A stretch of 64,000 nucleotides of DNA from NCBI RefSeq assembly GCF_029892105.1, contig NZ_JARZAJ010000014.1:124001-188000 (forward strand), read 5' to 3'. Positions 39,639-48,952 of this stretch are shown piece after piece. Made by a program: the position numbers and the translations under genes. Source of the stretch: Kitasatospora sp. GP82. Its GTDB lineage: Bacteria > Actinomycetota > Actinomycetes > Streptomycetales > Streptomycetaceae. The stretch's first letter is position 1, and each line of letters begins with the position of its first letter. The notes below the pieces were generated by a model. That model saw only the letters and a list, made by a program, of their open reading frames with translations. It did no database searches and was not told the DNA's origin.

Positions 39639-40481
39639 ATGTCCAAGACTGTCCTGATCACCGGCTGCTCCTCCGGGATCGGCCTGGCCACCGCCGTCGC
39701 CGCCGCGCAGGCCGGCTGGCTGGTCGTCGCGACCATGCGCGACCTGACCAGGGCGGACGCCCTGCAGGCGGCCGCCGCCGAAGCCGGTGTCGCCGACCGG
39801 ATCGAGGTCCGGCGGCTGGACGTCACCGACCCCGCCTCGGTGGCCGCCTGCGTGGAGGGTGTGGTCGCCGACCGCGGCCGGCTCGACGCGGTGGTCAACA
39901 ATGCGGGCTCGGGTCACGTCGGCACCATCGAACAGGGGACGGTGGCCGATGTCCGCGCGGTCATGGAGGTCAACTTCTTCGGGGTGGTGGAGGTCACCAA
40001 GGCCGCCCTGCCGCACCTGCGGGCCTCCCGGGGCCGCCTGATCGCCGTCACCAGCGTCGGCGGCGTTGTCGGTCAGCCGTTCAACGAGGCCTACTGCGCC
40101 GCCAAGTTCGCCGTCGAGGGCTTCCTGGAGTCGCTCGCGCCCGTGGCCGCGACTACCGGCGTCCGGGTCACGCTGGTCGAACCGGGCGCTGTGGCAAGCG
40201 AGTTCGTCGCGAGTCAGAACATCGACATCCCGGCTGCACTGGAGGCCGCCGGCCCGTACGCGCCCGCGCTCAAGGGCTACCTCGAACGGACGACGGCCGC
40301 CTTCGCCACCGCAGCCCAGGCGCCCGCCGGCGCCGCTGCCACGATCATCGAGGCGCTGGACGCCGAGCGCCCGGCCCTGCGGATGCAGACCTCCGACGCG
40401 GCCCGCGGCTTCGTCGGCCGCAAGCTGGCCGACCTGGACGGCTCCAGCACCCTCGCGGTCACCGGAGCCTGGGTCGCCTGA
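39639..40481 (+). CDS. short-chain dehydrogenase/reductase
   Basis: 280 residues from ATG 39639. Classical SDR: TGCSSGIG cofactor loop (residues 8-15), LDVTDPASV, VVNNAGSGHVG (NNAG), the Ser of AVTSVGG and AYCAAKFAVEG (YxxxK catalytic pair), then a C-terminal part with VEPGAVASEFVAS. The pattern ITGCSSGIG with a mid-length C-terminal extension resembles the broad subgroup acting on small aldehydes, ketones and xenobiotics, commonly under MarR control. The divergent MarR gene probably represses it until an effector is present. Confidence 0.88.
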   Translation: MSKTVLITGCSSGIGLATAVAAAQAGWLVVATMRDLTRADALQAAAAEAGVADRIEVRRLDVTDPASVAACVEGVVADRGRLDAVVNNAGSGHVGTIEQGTVADVRAVMEVNFFGVVEVTKAALPHLRASRGRLIAVTSVGGVVGQPFNEAYCAAKFAVEGFLESLAPVAATTGVRVTLVEPGAVASEFVASQNIDIPAALEAAGPYAPALKGYLERTTAAFATAAQAPAGAAATIIEALDAERPALRMQTSDAARGFVGRKLADLDGSSTLAVTGAWVA

Positions 40482-40499
40482 CCGGCGTCCGACCAGCCG

Positions 40500-40740
40500 T
40501 GGCCGGTGCCCTGGTCGCCGTTGTTGACCAGGAGCAGATGTGTCGTCCCCGCCGCCGGGTGCGGGGGCGCTCACGCGGGTGGGCACGCTGGGCAGCGGCA
40601 AGCCGCCACTGCCGTAGCCGGCGTAGGAGTAGTCCGGGATCCGGTTGCCTGGGCGTCCTGCCCGTACACCAGGTGGTTGTCGGCCCAGGTGATCCGCTTG
40701 CCGCTCGGCCCCACCACGCGCCGGGGTCGAGCACCGATCC
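40500..40740 (-). pseudogene. N-terminal remnant of a secreted right-handed beta-helix/pectate-lyase-like protein
   Basis: Two minus-strand frames hold consecutive pieces: GPSGKRITWADNHLVYGQDA in one, then IPDYSYAGYGSGGLPLPSVP and TRVSAPAPGGGDDTSA in another. R-I-P-D-(Y/F)-S-Y-A-G-Y followed by LPxVP and a GDDT stretch is the usual beginning of secreted polysaccharide-acting beta-helix proteins in actinomycetes. A frameshift separates the parts and the beta-helix domain itself is gone. A relic downstream of the duplicated-domain gene. Confidence 0.45.
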
Positions 40741-40751
40741 GCCCGGTTCGC

Positions 40752-42266
40752 TCAGCGCAGTTCCAGGCCGAGTTCCTTCTCCAGCACGGTCGCCTGTTCG
40801 GGCGTGGCGAGAACGAAGTAGCTCTCGTAGTTGGCGTCCCTGAGGCGCACGAACCGGACCCAGTAGAACCGGCGCGTGTCGTCGCCGGGGTCGGGATCGA
40901 CGTGGCTGATGAACTCCACGATCGCCGCGTGGTCGAGGTAGTCATCCGACTGGTGCTCGGTCGGTTGGGTCACCACGACGCCGTTGCGGGCGAACTCCAG
41001 GACCTCGCCGTACTCCTCGTCCTCACGCAACCGGACGTCGGTGATGGTGACCGCGCCGTCGGTGAGTGCCGCGGCGTCTTCCAGGATGCCCGTGTAGCTC
41101 TCCTCCAGATCGTCGACGTCGTCGCCGTGGGCCGAGATCGCCACACCGAACGCTTCGAGCGTGTCGGGCACTTCATGGGGTGTCAACTCATTGTGTGCGA
41201 AGTCGGCGTACTCCGCGAGGACGCTGTCGACCTTCTCCCGAGACACCATGCCCATGCGCTGGAGGAGCGCCCCCACGTGTGCGTACGAGGACGGCCTGAA
41301 CCAGAACAGCACGTCCCGCAGCCTGTCCTCCCGCTTCCCGTCCACCTCCTCCTCGAGGAGCAGCTCACGCAGGCACCCCAGCGGAATCGCCGCGCCCCCG
41401 ACCCGCTTGTCCGGCTGATCCACGAACGGCACGTCGGTCCACACGCTCTCCCGGGAGCCCGGGGTCCCGGACCCGGCGTCAGGATCGAACGGGATGTACT
41501 GCCACACCGCCCCCTTGTTCCGCCGGATCACCTCGCCCGTGTACCAGCAGGCGCCCTGCACGAACGGCTCGTCCCGCGAGGCGTCGAATTCGTCCACCGT
41601 GGCGAACCGCTGTCTCACGACGGCTTCCAGCCAGTCCAACGTGTCGGGGTGGAAATTCCACCTCCACGCTCCACCGAACGCGTTCTCGGCCCAGGCGGAG
41701 AGTGTCTCCCTCCGCTCGGCCAGCCACGCCGTCAGCGCCGGATCCTCCGGAAGCGGTGCCCTGGGGTCCACGTGCGGCGTGTGCTCCTTGACCGGCTCCC
41801 ACCCCGGAACCGCGTGCTGCCGCGCCGTCACGGCCTGCCGCAGCCGCTCGACCTCCTCGGCGAACGCGATCCCGGTGCGGACTCGGAGGGCGTACGAGAT
41901 CAGTAACATCGGCGCGACGGGCGAGAGTTCCAGTTCCCGGTCCGGCCAGACGACAGGCTGCCCCGGGAGGTCGTCGACCGGCCGAGTGTTCCAGCCCCAA
42001 GCACCGCCCGCGATGCCGAGCAGGACTTCGCCGAGATAGGCCATCGCACTCTCCATGAACTCCGTCCGCTTCCCGGGGTCCTGGATGGAGTCGTAGTGCT
42101 CCAGCAGGCGCGCCTCCAGAGCGTCCAGCGACTTGGGGGAGTAGTCGAAGGGGAAATCCTCGGGAAGGAGCGCCTTCTCCAGGAGCAGCAGCTGATACGG
42201 CAGGTCGCCGATCCACTTCTGAAGCAGATGCTGCGGCGAGTTCTCCGGCTGTGTCTCAGGGACCAT
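40752..42266 (-). CDS. hypothetical protein with a tandemly duplicated domain
   Basis: 504 residues from ATG 42266. Two related segments are visible: LDALEARLLEHYDSIQDPGK ... AYLGEVLLGIAGGAWGWNTR (about residues 40-110) and LDWLEAVVRQRFATVDEFDA ... CWYTGEVIRRNKGAVWQYIP (about 210-285). Both share L-x-x-L-E-A, a Y-x-GEV and a GA-x-W core, so they arose by internal duplication. A third part, about residues 340-504, is strand-rich and acidic. No signal peptide. The style (acidic, duplicated, cytosolic, SMI1/DUF-like) resembles polymorphic-toxin immunity proteins, but no toxin gene is adjacent, so this is speculation. Confidence 0.7.
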   Translation of the reverse strand: MVPETQPENSPQHLLQKWIGDLPYQLLLLEKALLPEDFPFDYSPKSLDALEARLLEHYDSIQDPGKRTEFMESAMAYLGEVLLGIAGGAWGWNTRPVDDLPGQPVVWPDRELELSPVAPMLLISYALRVRTGIAFAEEVERLRQAVTARQHAVPGWEPVKEHTPHVDPRAPLPEDPALTAWLAERRETLSAWAENAFGGAWRWNFHPDTLDWLEAVVRQRFATVDEFDASRDEPFVQGACWYTGEVIRRNKGAVWQYIPFDPDAGSGTPGSRESVWTDVPFVDQPDKRVGGAAIPLGCLRELLLEEEVDGKREDRLRDVLFWFRPSSYAHVGALLQRMGMVSREKVDSVLAEYADFAHNELTPHEVPDTLEAFGVAISAHGDDVDDLEESYTGILEDAAALTDGAVTITDVRLREDEEYGEVLEFARNGVVVTQPTEHQSDDYLDHAAIVEFISHVDPDPGDDTRRFYWVRFVRLRDANYESYFVLATPEQATVLEKELGLELR

Positions 42267-43250
42267 GCGGACACTGTAGGGGCGCACACTGACAGCGTCC
42301 GTTTCGGCAGGTGGTGAGCCGACGGGAGCCGAACTGCCCGGAGCACAGCCGCAGGCTGTCTGACCGAGGTCTTGTCCCAGTCCGTAGGGCAGACCCCGGA
42401 GCCGGCGATGACCTGCGCGGGATGCGGATGCAGCGGGAGATCAGCCTCCTCGTACCACCCCGCGACGGTCTCGAGCTCCTGTCGGGTGGCTTGCTTCCAG
42501 CCGTGCTCCTTCCCTGGCTCCGGACCTCCGAGATAATCACCGTCGCTGTGATCACCGGAACGACCGGAGGCCACCGTTCTCCTCGATCCATGACTTCGTG
42601 ACCCGGGAGTCCGTGCTGCGGCTCCTGCGGTCCGGCAATGCGCAGAGCCTTGCCGCCCCGGGTGGCCACGTGGCGGGAAGCATCGGCCAACGCGGGTGGA
42701 GTCTGCCCATGCGGCGGCGGCTTCCGCCGCCCGGACGAGCCCTCCAGGCCAACACGCTGACGCTGCAGGGAAGTCGTGCAGTGCTGACGGCCACGGTATT
42801 CAGGAAGGGTTCTTAACCATCCTTCATCATAGCAAATGCCGCGAACCGGCCACCGCCGATCCTGCTGCGGTGACGCTCCCGCAGGTCCGGGGCCTGGCCG
42901 TCCACGGATCTGGCGCAGCGTCACAACCGGGGCCGGCGCTACCGAACGGACGGTCACGTCCGGCCCTTCGCAAGGTGGAGGACGCGCCGGAGGCCCGCTG
43001 GACCCCGTGCGTCCGGGTCGGCCGGGGCGCCGCTCATGTGGAGTCCAGGAGCACTGCCGGCGGCTCATCGGCCGACTCGGCCGCCCTGCTCCACTACGTA
43101 TACCTATTACAGTGTTGAGGACTAAAGCCGTGAACTAGTGGAAATCCGGACAAAGTAAGCTAGCCGTGACCGCGTGACGCGCGTAGAGTCCCCACTGTCC
43201 CTTTCAACTCAGGCCTCCCGCCCCGCTTCACACGCACGGAGCCCCCTCAT
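42267..43250. other. 984-base gap before the NCS1 permease gene
   Basis: No intact gene. A minus-strand stretch (about 42300-42560) reads protein-like (QATRQELETVAGWYEEADLP, LHPHPAQVIAGSG) and may be a decayed gene fragment, but I cannot name it. AT-richer sequence at 42815-42840 and 43130-43170 (GTGAACTAGTGGAAATCCGG, ACAAAGTAAGCTAG) probably holds the permease promoter and a long leader. Confidence 0.4.
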
Positions 43251-44723
43251 ATGGACAATGTGTCCACCGCCGCTTCCGAAGGCGCAATAGAAACCCGCGG
43301 TATCGAGCCCGTTCCGGACCATGAACGGCACGGCCGGGTCCGCGAGCTCTTCCCGACCTGGGTCGCGGCCAACATCAGCGTGTTGCTGCTCACCATGGGC
43401 GCGGCCCTGGTGGTCTTCAACCAGCTGAACTTCTGGCAGGTCCTGATCGTCGCCGCGTGTGCCGCGCTCGCGTCGTTCGGCATGGTCGGGCTGTTGTCGG
43501 TCTCGGGCAAGTGGGGCGGCGCGCCGGGCGCGATGCTCTCCCGTGCGACCTTCGGTGTCCGCGGCAACCTCTTCCCGGGCTCGATCCTGTGGGTCGCCCG
43601 CTTCGGCTGGGAGACGATCAACGCGGTCACCGGTGCCTATGCCGTACTGACCGTCCTCGACCTGCTCTTCGGCATCAAGAGCAACCCCGTGCTCATCGTC
43701 GTCACGCTCTTCGTCTTCGTCGCCTGCACCTTCCTGGTGAGCGGCATGGGGCGCAAGGCGCTGAACGTGTGCAACAAGTGGTCGACGTACCTGTTCGGTG
43801 TCTTCAGCGTGCTGGTGCTCGGCTACCTCGTCGCCAACATGAACTGGGGCGAGGTCTTCGCCAAGCCCGCAGGCTCGACCGCGATGATGATCGCGGGCAT
43901 CGGCACCATCGCGGCCGGCGGCATCAGCTGGGTTCCCACCGGCCCCGACTTCGCGCGCTACCTTCCGCACGCCGCCTCCGGCAAGAAGATCGTCGGTGTG
44001 ACGGTCTCGGGTGCCGCCCTGGTGGTGGTCCCGATGGTGCTGATGGGCGGGGTCATGGCGGTGGCCACCCCGGACCTCGCCAAGGCGCAGGACCCGGTCT
44101 CCTTCCTCGGCGACATCCTGCCGACCTGGCTCGCCGTGCCGTATCTGCTCACCGCGATCGTGGGCATGCTGCTGATCAACAGCCTGTCGATGTACTCGGC
44201 CGGCTTCACCGCGCAGACCATGGGCGTCAAGCTGCCGCGCGCCATGGCCGTCAGCATCAACGCGGTGATCTCCCTGGTCGGCGGTCTGATGCTGATGCTG
44301 GTCGCGAAGAGCTTCCTCGGCTCCTTCATCACCTTCCTGGTCCTGCTCGCGGTCTCCTTCTCCGCCTGGATCGGCGTCTACACAGTCGACATGCTGCGCC
44401 GCCGCTCCCGCGCCGTGCGGTACGACGCGGACGGGCTGATGGACACCGGCCGCACCAGCCGCTACTGGTACGCCGGCGGCTTCTGCTGGCAGGCGATGAC
44501 GGCCTGGGCGATCGCTCTCGTCGTGGGCATCTGCTTCACCAAGTGCGACTGGTTCTCCGGCCCGCTGGCCTCCACCCCGATCGGCACGTACGGGCTCGGC
44601 TGGGCGGCCACCATCGCCATCTCCGCGCTGATCATGGCCGTGCTCCCGGCACCGCGGGAGAACACCCCGGCAGCCCCCGCGACCGACCCGGTCACCACCG
44701 AGCACGAGAAGGTCGCCGCGTAA
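43251..44723 (+). CDS. NCS1-family cytosine/purine permease
   Basis: 490 residues from ATG 43251. About twelve membrane segments. The family signatures are visible: PTWVAANISVLLLTMGAALV after a cytosolic start (HERHGRVRELF), WGGAPGAMLSRATFGVRGNL (the conserved G-x-P-x-x-x-R-x-x-F-G loop), LWVARFGWETINAVTGAYAV, and SWVPTGPDFARYLP. It should import cytosine, purines, allantoin or a similar base by proton or cation symport. The C-terminal tail is charged and cytosolic. It is followed by a strong T-tailed terminator, so monocistronic. Confidence 0.9.
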   Translation: MDNVSTAASEGAIETRGIEPVPDHERHGRVRELFPTWVAANISVLLLTMGAALVVFNQLNFWQVLIVAACAALASFGMVGLLSVSGKWGGAPGAMLSRATFGVRGNLFPGSILWVARFGWETINAVTGAYAVLTVLDLLFGIKSNPVLIVVTLFVFVACTFLVSGMGRKALNVCNKWSTYLFGVFSVLVLGYLVANMNWGEVFAKPAGSTAMMIAGIGTIAAGGISWVPTGPDFARYLPHAASGKKIVGVTVSGAALVVVPMVLMGGVMAVATPDLAKAQDPVSFLGDILPTWLAVPYLLTAIVGMLLINSLSMYSAGFTAQTMGVKLPRAMAVSINAVISLVGGLMLMLVAKSFLGSFITFLVLLAVSFSAWIGVYTVDMLRRRSRAVRYDADGLMDTGRTSRYWYAGGFCWQAMTAWAIALVVGICFTKCDWFSGPLASTPIGTYGLGWAATIAISALIMAVLPAPRENTPAAPATDPVTTEHEKVAA

Positions 44724-44749
44724 GCGCCCGCGACCCGCTGCTCCACCCG

Positions 44750-44790
44750 AGGTCCCCTCCGCCGTCCGACGGCGGAGGGGACCTTTTCTT
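44750..44790 (+). terminator. intrinsic terminator with T tract
   Basis: AGGTCCCCTCCGCCGTC pairs perfectly with GACGGCGGAGGGGACCT (17-bp stem, minimal loop), followed by TTTTCTT. A textbook factor-independent terminator, rare in streptomycetes, ending the NCS1 permease gene. Confidence 0.95.
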
Positions 44791-44926
44791 CCGGTCCGGT
44801 CGCTCTCCTGCCTCGGCCCCGGTGGGACGGGTCGTCGGCTTCGCGCACACCTCCCCTCGGGTGGATCCGGGGGACCCAGCGTCGTGCCTGTGCGTAGTTC
44901 CATATGCTTTTCCACACAGTGGCCTC

Positions 44927-46276
44927 ATGAGGCCCGTCACCCGCGTCGCTGCCGCCTTTCTCCTGGTCTGTCTGACCACCTCCACCGACCCCGTCGCGGA
45001 GCCTGACGCCCCGCCGGCCGCTCCGGCCGTCCCGCCCGGGGGAGCGCCGGTGGCCGTACCGTCCGCCCCGCCCGGAGCCGCCCCGGTGGCCGGCCCCCAG
45101 GCCCCGCCCGTCGCGCCGCCCGCCGCCCCGCCCGACACCGTCCCGGTGCGGGATCTCCCTCCGCCCGAGCCGGTCGCACCCGGCGTGGACTACCGGGAGT
45201 TAACCGTGCCGGGCTCCCAGGGCAGCGCACACATCCACCTGCTGACGGTGGATCTGCACCGCCCCGAGGTGCGGGTGGGCCTGCTGTACCCGGGAGCGGT
45301 CACCGCCAGAGCCACGGTGTCCTCGATGGCCGAGGAGCAGGGCGCGGTCGCCGCGATCAACGGTGACTTCTTCGACATGACCGAGGAGCAGCACCCCGGC
45401 ATCGAGGCGACCGGCTCCACCTCGGGCCCCGTCGTCCTGGACGGGCGTCCGCTCAAGGGCGCGGTGCCGGACGGGCAGCGGTTCGGCTGGACACCACCGT
45501 CCGACGACTCCACCGAGGACGTCATCGGTGTCGGGCCGGACGGGACGGCCCGTACCGCCCGTCTCACCCTGCGAGGCCGCGTCCGCACCCCGAAGGGCGA
45601 GCTGCCGCTGGGCGGCCTCAACCAGTACGCCCTGCCGGTGGACTCGATCGGCGTCTTCACGCCCCAGTGGGGCGCGACCTCACGCGCCCGCGCCGTCTGC
45701 GGCACCGACGACGACCGGTCCGCGCCCTGCACCGGTGACACCTACGAGGTGACGGTCCGCCACGGCCAGGTCGTGTCGGTCTCCGACGCTCCGGGCCGAG
45801 GCGATATCCCGGCCGACACGGTCGTCCTGCTCGGACGTGAGGCCGGTGCCCAAGCGCTGCGCGACCTGGCACCCGGCACTCCGGCCGAGGTGGACTACAG
45901 CTTCGCGTCCAGTACGAAGGCGCCGTTCGCCTTCGCTCTGGGCAGTCGCCTGTTGGTCCGTGACCGTGTGGCCCTGCCCGACCTGGACACCGCCGTCGCC
46001 GAGCCCCGCACGGCCGTCGGCATCGCCTCGGGCGGACACGTCCTGCACCTCCTCTCCATGGACGGCCGCGAAGGCACCTCCAGCGGACTGACCGTCAGCG
46101 AACTCGCGGACGTCCTCCGCTCCCTGGGCTGCACCGAAGCCGCCTCCCTGGACGGTGGGGGATCCGCCACCCTGGCGACCCGCGACCGCACCAGCGGCCA
46201 CGTCACCGTCCGCAACAACCTCAGCCGCGGCGAGGAACGATCCGTCCCCAACGGCATCGCCGTCTTCCCCCGCTGA
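44927..46276 (+). CDS. secreted phosphodiester glycosidase (NAGPA-type) family protein
   Basis: 449 residues from ATG 44927. Short signal peptide (RVAAAFLLVCLTTST), a Pro/Ala-rich spacer of about 60 residues, then the phosphodiester glycosidase (NAGPA/DUF2233) domain: VAAINGDFFDM, VRTPKGELPLGGLNQYALPV and the C-terminal EAASLDGGGSATLATRD with GIAVFPR. The two motifs (INGDFF and LDGGGS) are the conserved core of the human uncovering-enzyme family; bacterial members act on cell-surface phosphodiester-linked sugars such as teichoic-acid-like polymers. It works outside the membrane. The Pro-rich spacer should reach through the wall. Confidence 0.85.
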   Translation: MRPVTRVAAAFLLVCLTTSTDPVAEPDAPPAAPAVPPGGAPVAVPSAPPGAAPVAGPQAPPVAPPAAPPDTVPVRDLPPPEPVAPGVDYRELTVPGSQGSAHIHLLTVDLHRPEVRVGLLYPGAVTARATVSSMAEEQGAVAAINGDFFDMTEEQHPGIEATGSTSGPVVLDGRPLKGAVPDGQRFGWTPPSDDSTEDVIGVGPDGTARTARLTLRGRVRTPKGELPLGGLNQYALPVDSIGVFTPQWGATSRARAVCGTDDDRSAPCTGDTYEVTVRHGQVVSVSDAPGRGDIPADTVVLLGREAGAQALRDLAPGTPAEVDYSFASSTKAPFAFALGSRLLVRDRVALPDLDTAVAEPRTAVGIASGGHVLHLLSMDGREGTSSGLTVSELADVLRSLGCTEAASLDGGGSATLATRDRTSGHVTVRNNLSRGEERSVPNGIAVFPR

Positions 46277-46328
46277 CGCGGCAGCAAAGGGGGCCCGGCG
46301 CCCAGAGGCAGAGAGCGAGCGGATCACC

Positions 46329-46424
46329 ATGTCGGACCCGGTGACGGCCATCGCGGTGCTGAAGGCCAGGCCCGGCCGGGAGGACGAGGTGGGGGCAGAA
46401 GCCCGGCCGGTGATCGAACCCTAA
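46329..46424 (+). pseudogene. antibiotic-biosynthesis-monooxygenase (ABM) protein, N-terminal fragment
   Basis: 31 residues: SDPVTAIAVLKARPGREDEV then GAEARPVIEP and a stop. The first strand and helix match ABM-type ferredoxin-like proteins (VxxIxVLKAKPGKEDEVxxAL). The complete fold needs about 95-100 residues, so it is 3'-truncated. Confidence 0.55.
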
Positions 46425-46551
46425 CCAGTGATCACGCCGCAGTATCACCCGCACCCGGGCCCCGCCGTGCGCTCCAACACGCCGCGCGGGCCCGCAGCTC
46501 CCGCAGCACGCCAACTCGCCGGTCGCCACCGGTTGGTGGAGCCGTCGGCCG

Positions 46552-48696
46552 CTACCGAGTGCCGCCCCCGGCGGATCGCGCGGGAGGCCTGACCTCCTGG
46601 ACGTCGGAGGATTTCAGGAACGCGAGCCGGTGGTTGTAACGGATCGGGTAGTAGGTCTCCGTGCCGACCACCAGGGTCCGGTCGTCGGGCGCGTCGCCGT
46701 TGATGTTCTGGTCGTAGAAGAAGTCGCCGGGCTGTGGCGTGTCGTCGACGGCCGTATACGCCTGCCCCGCGGGGACGGTCGCGTTCAGTGCCACCACCGG
46801 GCGCGCCTTGATGGCGGGGTAGGGGCTGTACGCGGAGGCCTCGGGGAAGGCCCTGCCGTACACCGGGACGGAGTCGAGGCCGGGGCGCGGGGTCAGGACC
46901 GTCGGCCCGGCCGGGTTCGCAGGGTCGTCCGACCGGTCGGGCAGGGTCGGCGAGGTGGAACGCCTGTCCGTCCTGGCGGTGCGCCCGTTCGGGTTGAAGA
47001 ACCAGCACTTCTGGCCGTCGTACCAGATTGCCGTCCAGTCGCCCTGCTGGTCGGCGACCACGTAGATGGCGCCGGTCACCGCCTTGTCGCTCCAGTCCTC
47101 GGCCTTGGTGGTGCCGCCGTTGACCAGTGGGGCGTCGGCGGCCGGCCGGGTGCGCAGATAGACGAAGTTCTCCGGCCGGGCTGCCACTTGGCTGACGGGA
47201 GGCTGGTTGGTCGCGTCGAAGGCCGGGGCGATGGTGACGGTGTCGCCGGCCTGCGGCGGGGCGTCGGTGCCGGGAGCGATCGGTGCCTTGAGCAGGTCCA
47301 GGTAGTGGGCCCAGTCCCAGAAGGTTCCCGGGTCCCAGTGCATACCGGCGGCGTCTGCCTGGGTCGGCGGGGGAACGTCGTCGTGACCGATGATGTGCTG
47401 ACGGTCCAACGGGACGCCGAACCTTTCGGCAAGGTAGCGCACCAGCGCCGCCGAGGACTCGTAGAGCTGCTCGGAGTACCAGGTCGGTCGGTCCTTCGGA
47501 AGGGCGAAGCCCTCGTGTTCGATCCCGATGCTGTGCATGTTGACGGTCTTGTTGCCGGAGTGCCAGGCGATGTCCCGGGTGTGCACCAGCTGGGTGACGT
47601 GGCCGTCGTGGGCGCGTACGAGGTAGTGCGCGGTGGCCTGCTCGCGAGGGTTCTGGAAGGACGCGATCGCCCCGGCGTAGTCGCTCTCCGTGTCGTGGAT
47701 GACGATGTAGCGGATCTTCTCGCCGTCCTCCGGCCGGTTGGCCGGGTTGTAGTTCCCGTAGGAGGTGGGATCGTTCGGGTCCGTCAGCGCGTATGCGGCG
47801 GGCGTGAAGTCGCACCCCAGACCGGCCGGGCACTCGACGCTCTCCCGCACGGCCCTGACCGGGACGGTTGCCGCAGGCCCGGCCACGACGAGCCCGGGGT
47901 CGGCGGGCAGGGTGACCCGTTGCCCCTCGGAGGTGGCGCGGGAGGCGCCCGCGCGCATGGTGGCGTACACCCGGTCCGCGAAGACGCGTCCGGCCGCCTC
48001 CCCGTCCTTCCCCGTCAGCCCGCCCCGCCCGAAACGGGCCACCGCGTCGTACCAGAGGCCGGGGTCGGCCGAGACGGGCGCGTCGGCGGCTCTCTGATAC
48101 CGGGCCAGCAGGGCCGCACCACCGCGGATGTTCTGCGCGGTGTCGCTTCTGAGCTGCTCGGTGGGGCGGTGGATCAGTTCCGCTGCGTCGTCGAGCGTGT
48201 GCAGCGCGGGGGAGTCCACGAACGGGGCCGGCTCGGTGACGACGGACCGGTTGCGTCCCAGCGGCCCTCCCTCGCCCTGGCCGTCCGTCTCGCTACCGGA
48301 ACGGCCGGCGGCGGAGGCGTTCTCGGCAGCGACATCGACCTGGGTCAGGCCGAACACTCCGTAGTTGCCCGTGGTGCTCGGCCGTCCCTGATGGGACTCC
48401 CAGCGGGTCTCCTGGTAGGCCAGCGCCAGCAGCACGCTCCGTGGGACTTCGAACTCCCGTGCAGCCAGGGTGAACTGTCGCTGCATCACCGCCGATGCAG
48501 CCGCCCCGGAACCGGCATCAGCCGCGGATCCCGGGCCGGTGTCGGCCGGCACGGCGAAGCCGGTCGCGCAGGCGGTGACCGTGGCGATCAGAGCTGTCGG
48601 CAGGCGCAGCCGACGGGCGGCGGCGGGCAGGGAAGGACGGTGGGCGGCCAACGAGGTCCTGGTCATCCGAGGACCGACAGCCGGGGAGCTGGTCAT
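46552..48696 (-). CDS. secreted N-acetylmuramoyl-L-alanine amidase with extra domains
   Basis: 714 residues from ATG 48696. Signal peptide (RRLRLPTALIATVTACATGF). Residues about 65-250 resemble the helical core of a lytic-transglycosylase/lysozyme-fold protein (QFTLAAREFEVPRSVLLALA, YQETRWESHQG, YGVFGLTQVDV). The amidase_2 domain follows, about 340-470: YIVIHDTESDYAGAIASF, TAHYLVRAHDGHVTQLVHTR, DIAWHSGNKTVNMHSIGIEH and QHIIGHDDVPPP, with zinc ligands His of IHD, His of WHSGN and the Asp/His near GHDD. The last 230 residues are strand-rich with SH3-like NFVYLRTRPAADAPLVNGGT. It cuts the muramoyl-alanine amide in peptidoglycan. The combination of domains is larger than a typical amidase. Confidence 0.87.
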   Translation of the reverse strand: MTSSPAVGPRMTRTSLAAHRPSLPAAARRLRLPTALIATVTACATGFAVPADTGPGSAADAGSGAAASAVMQRQFTLAAREFEVPRSVLLALAYQETRWESHQGRPSTTGNYGVFGLTQVDVAAENASAAGRSGSETDGQGEGGPLGRNRSVVTEPAPFVDSPALHTLDDAAELIHRPTEQLRSDTAQNIRGGAALLARYQRAADAPVSADPGLWYDAVARFGRGGLTGKDGEAAGRVFADRVYATMRAGASRATSEGQRVTLPADPGLVVAGPAATVPVRAVRESVECPAGLGCDFTPAAYALTDPNDPTSYGNYNPANRPEDGEKIRYIVIHDTESDYAGAIASFQNPREQATAHYLVRAHDGHVTQLVHTRDIAWHSGNKTVNMHSIGIEHEGFALPKDRPTWYSEQLYESSAALVRYLAERFGVPLDRQHIIGHDDVPPPTQADAAGMHWDPGTFWDWAHYLDLLKAPIAPGTDAPPQAGDTVTIAPAFDATNQPPVSQVAARPENFVYLRTRPAADAPLVNGGTTKAEDWSDKAVTGAIYVVADQQGDWTAIWYDGQKCWFFNPNGRTARTDRRSTSPTLPDRSDDPANPAGPTVLTPRPGLDSVPVYGRAFPEASAYSPYPAIKARPVVALNATVPAGQAYTAVDDTPQPGDFFYDQNINGDAPDDRTLVVGTETYYPIRYNHRLAFLKSSDVQEVRPPARSAGGGTR

Positions 48697-48952
48697 GGCT
48701 GACACTCTAGGTGACGACTTGTCACATCAGGTAACCGGCCGACCGGATGCCGTTCGGGCGGCAGGCGGCGGCAGCTCTCCGGATCGCGCTCGCCACCGGA
48801 GAACTCCGGTGCCCACAGCCCGGGCAGGGTCCGGCCCGGGGCCCTGCCGAAAGAGCCCGGTGTTCCACCGGGGGAAGCTGACGGTCCGTCCGGCCACTGT
48901 TCCAGGCGCAGCCCGGGTGCCTACGGAGAGCCGGGATCAGAACCCGAGCCGG

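Noticed and set aside
39570-40601. 343-residue minus-strand frame over the SDR gene
   Set aside because: Antisense to the SDR; only its first residues belong to a polysaccharide-enzyme relic.
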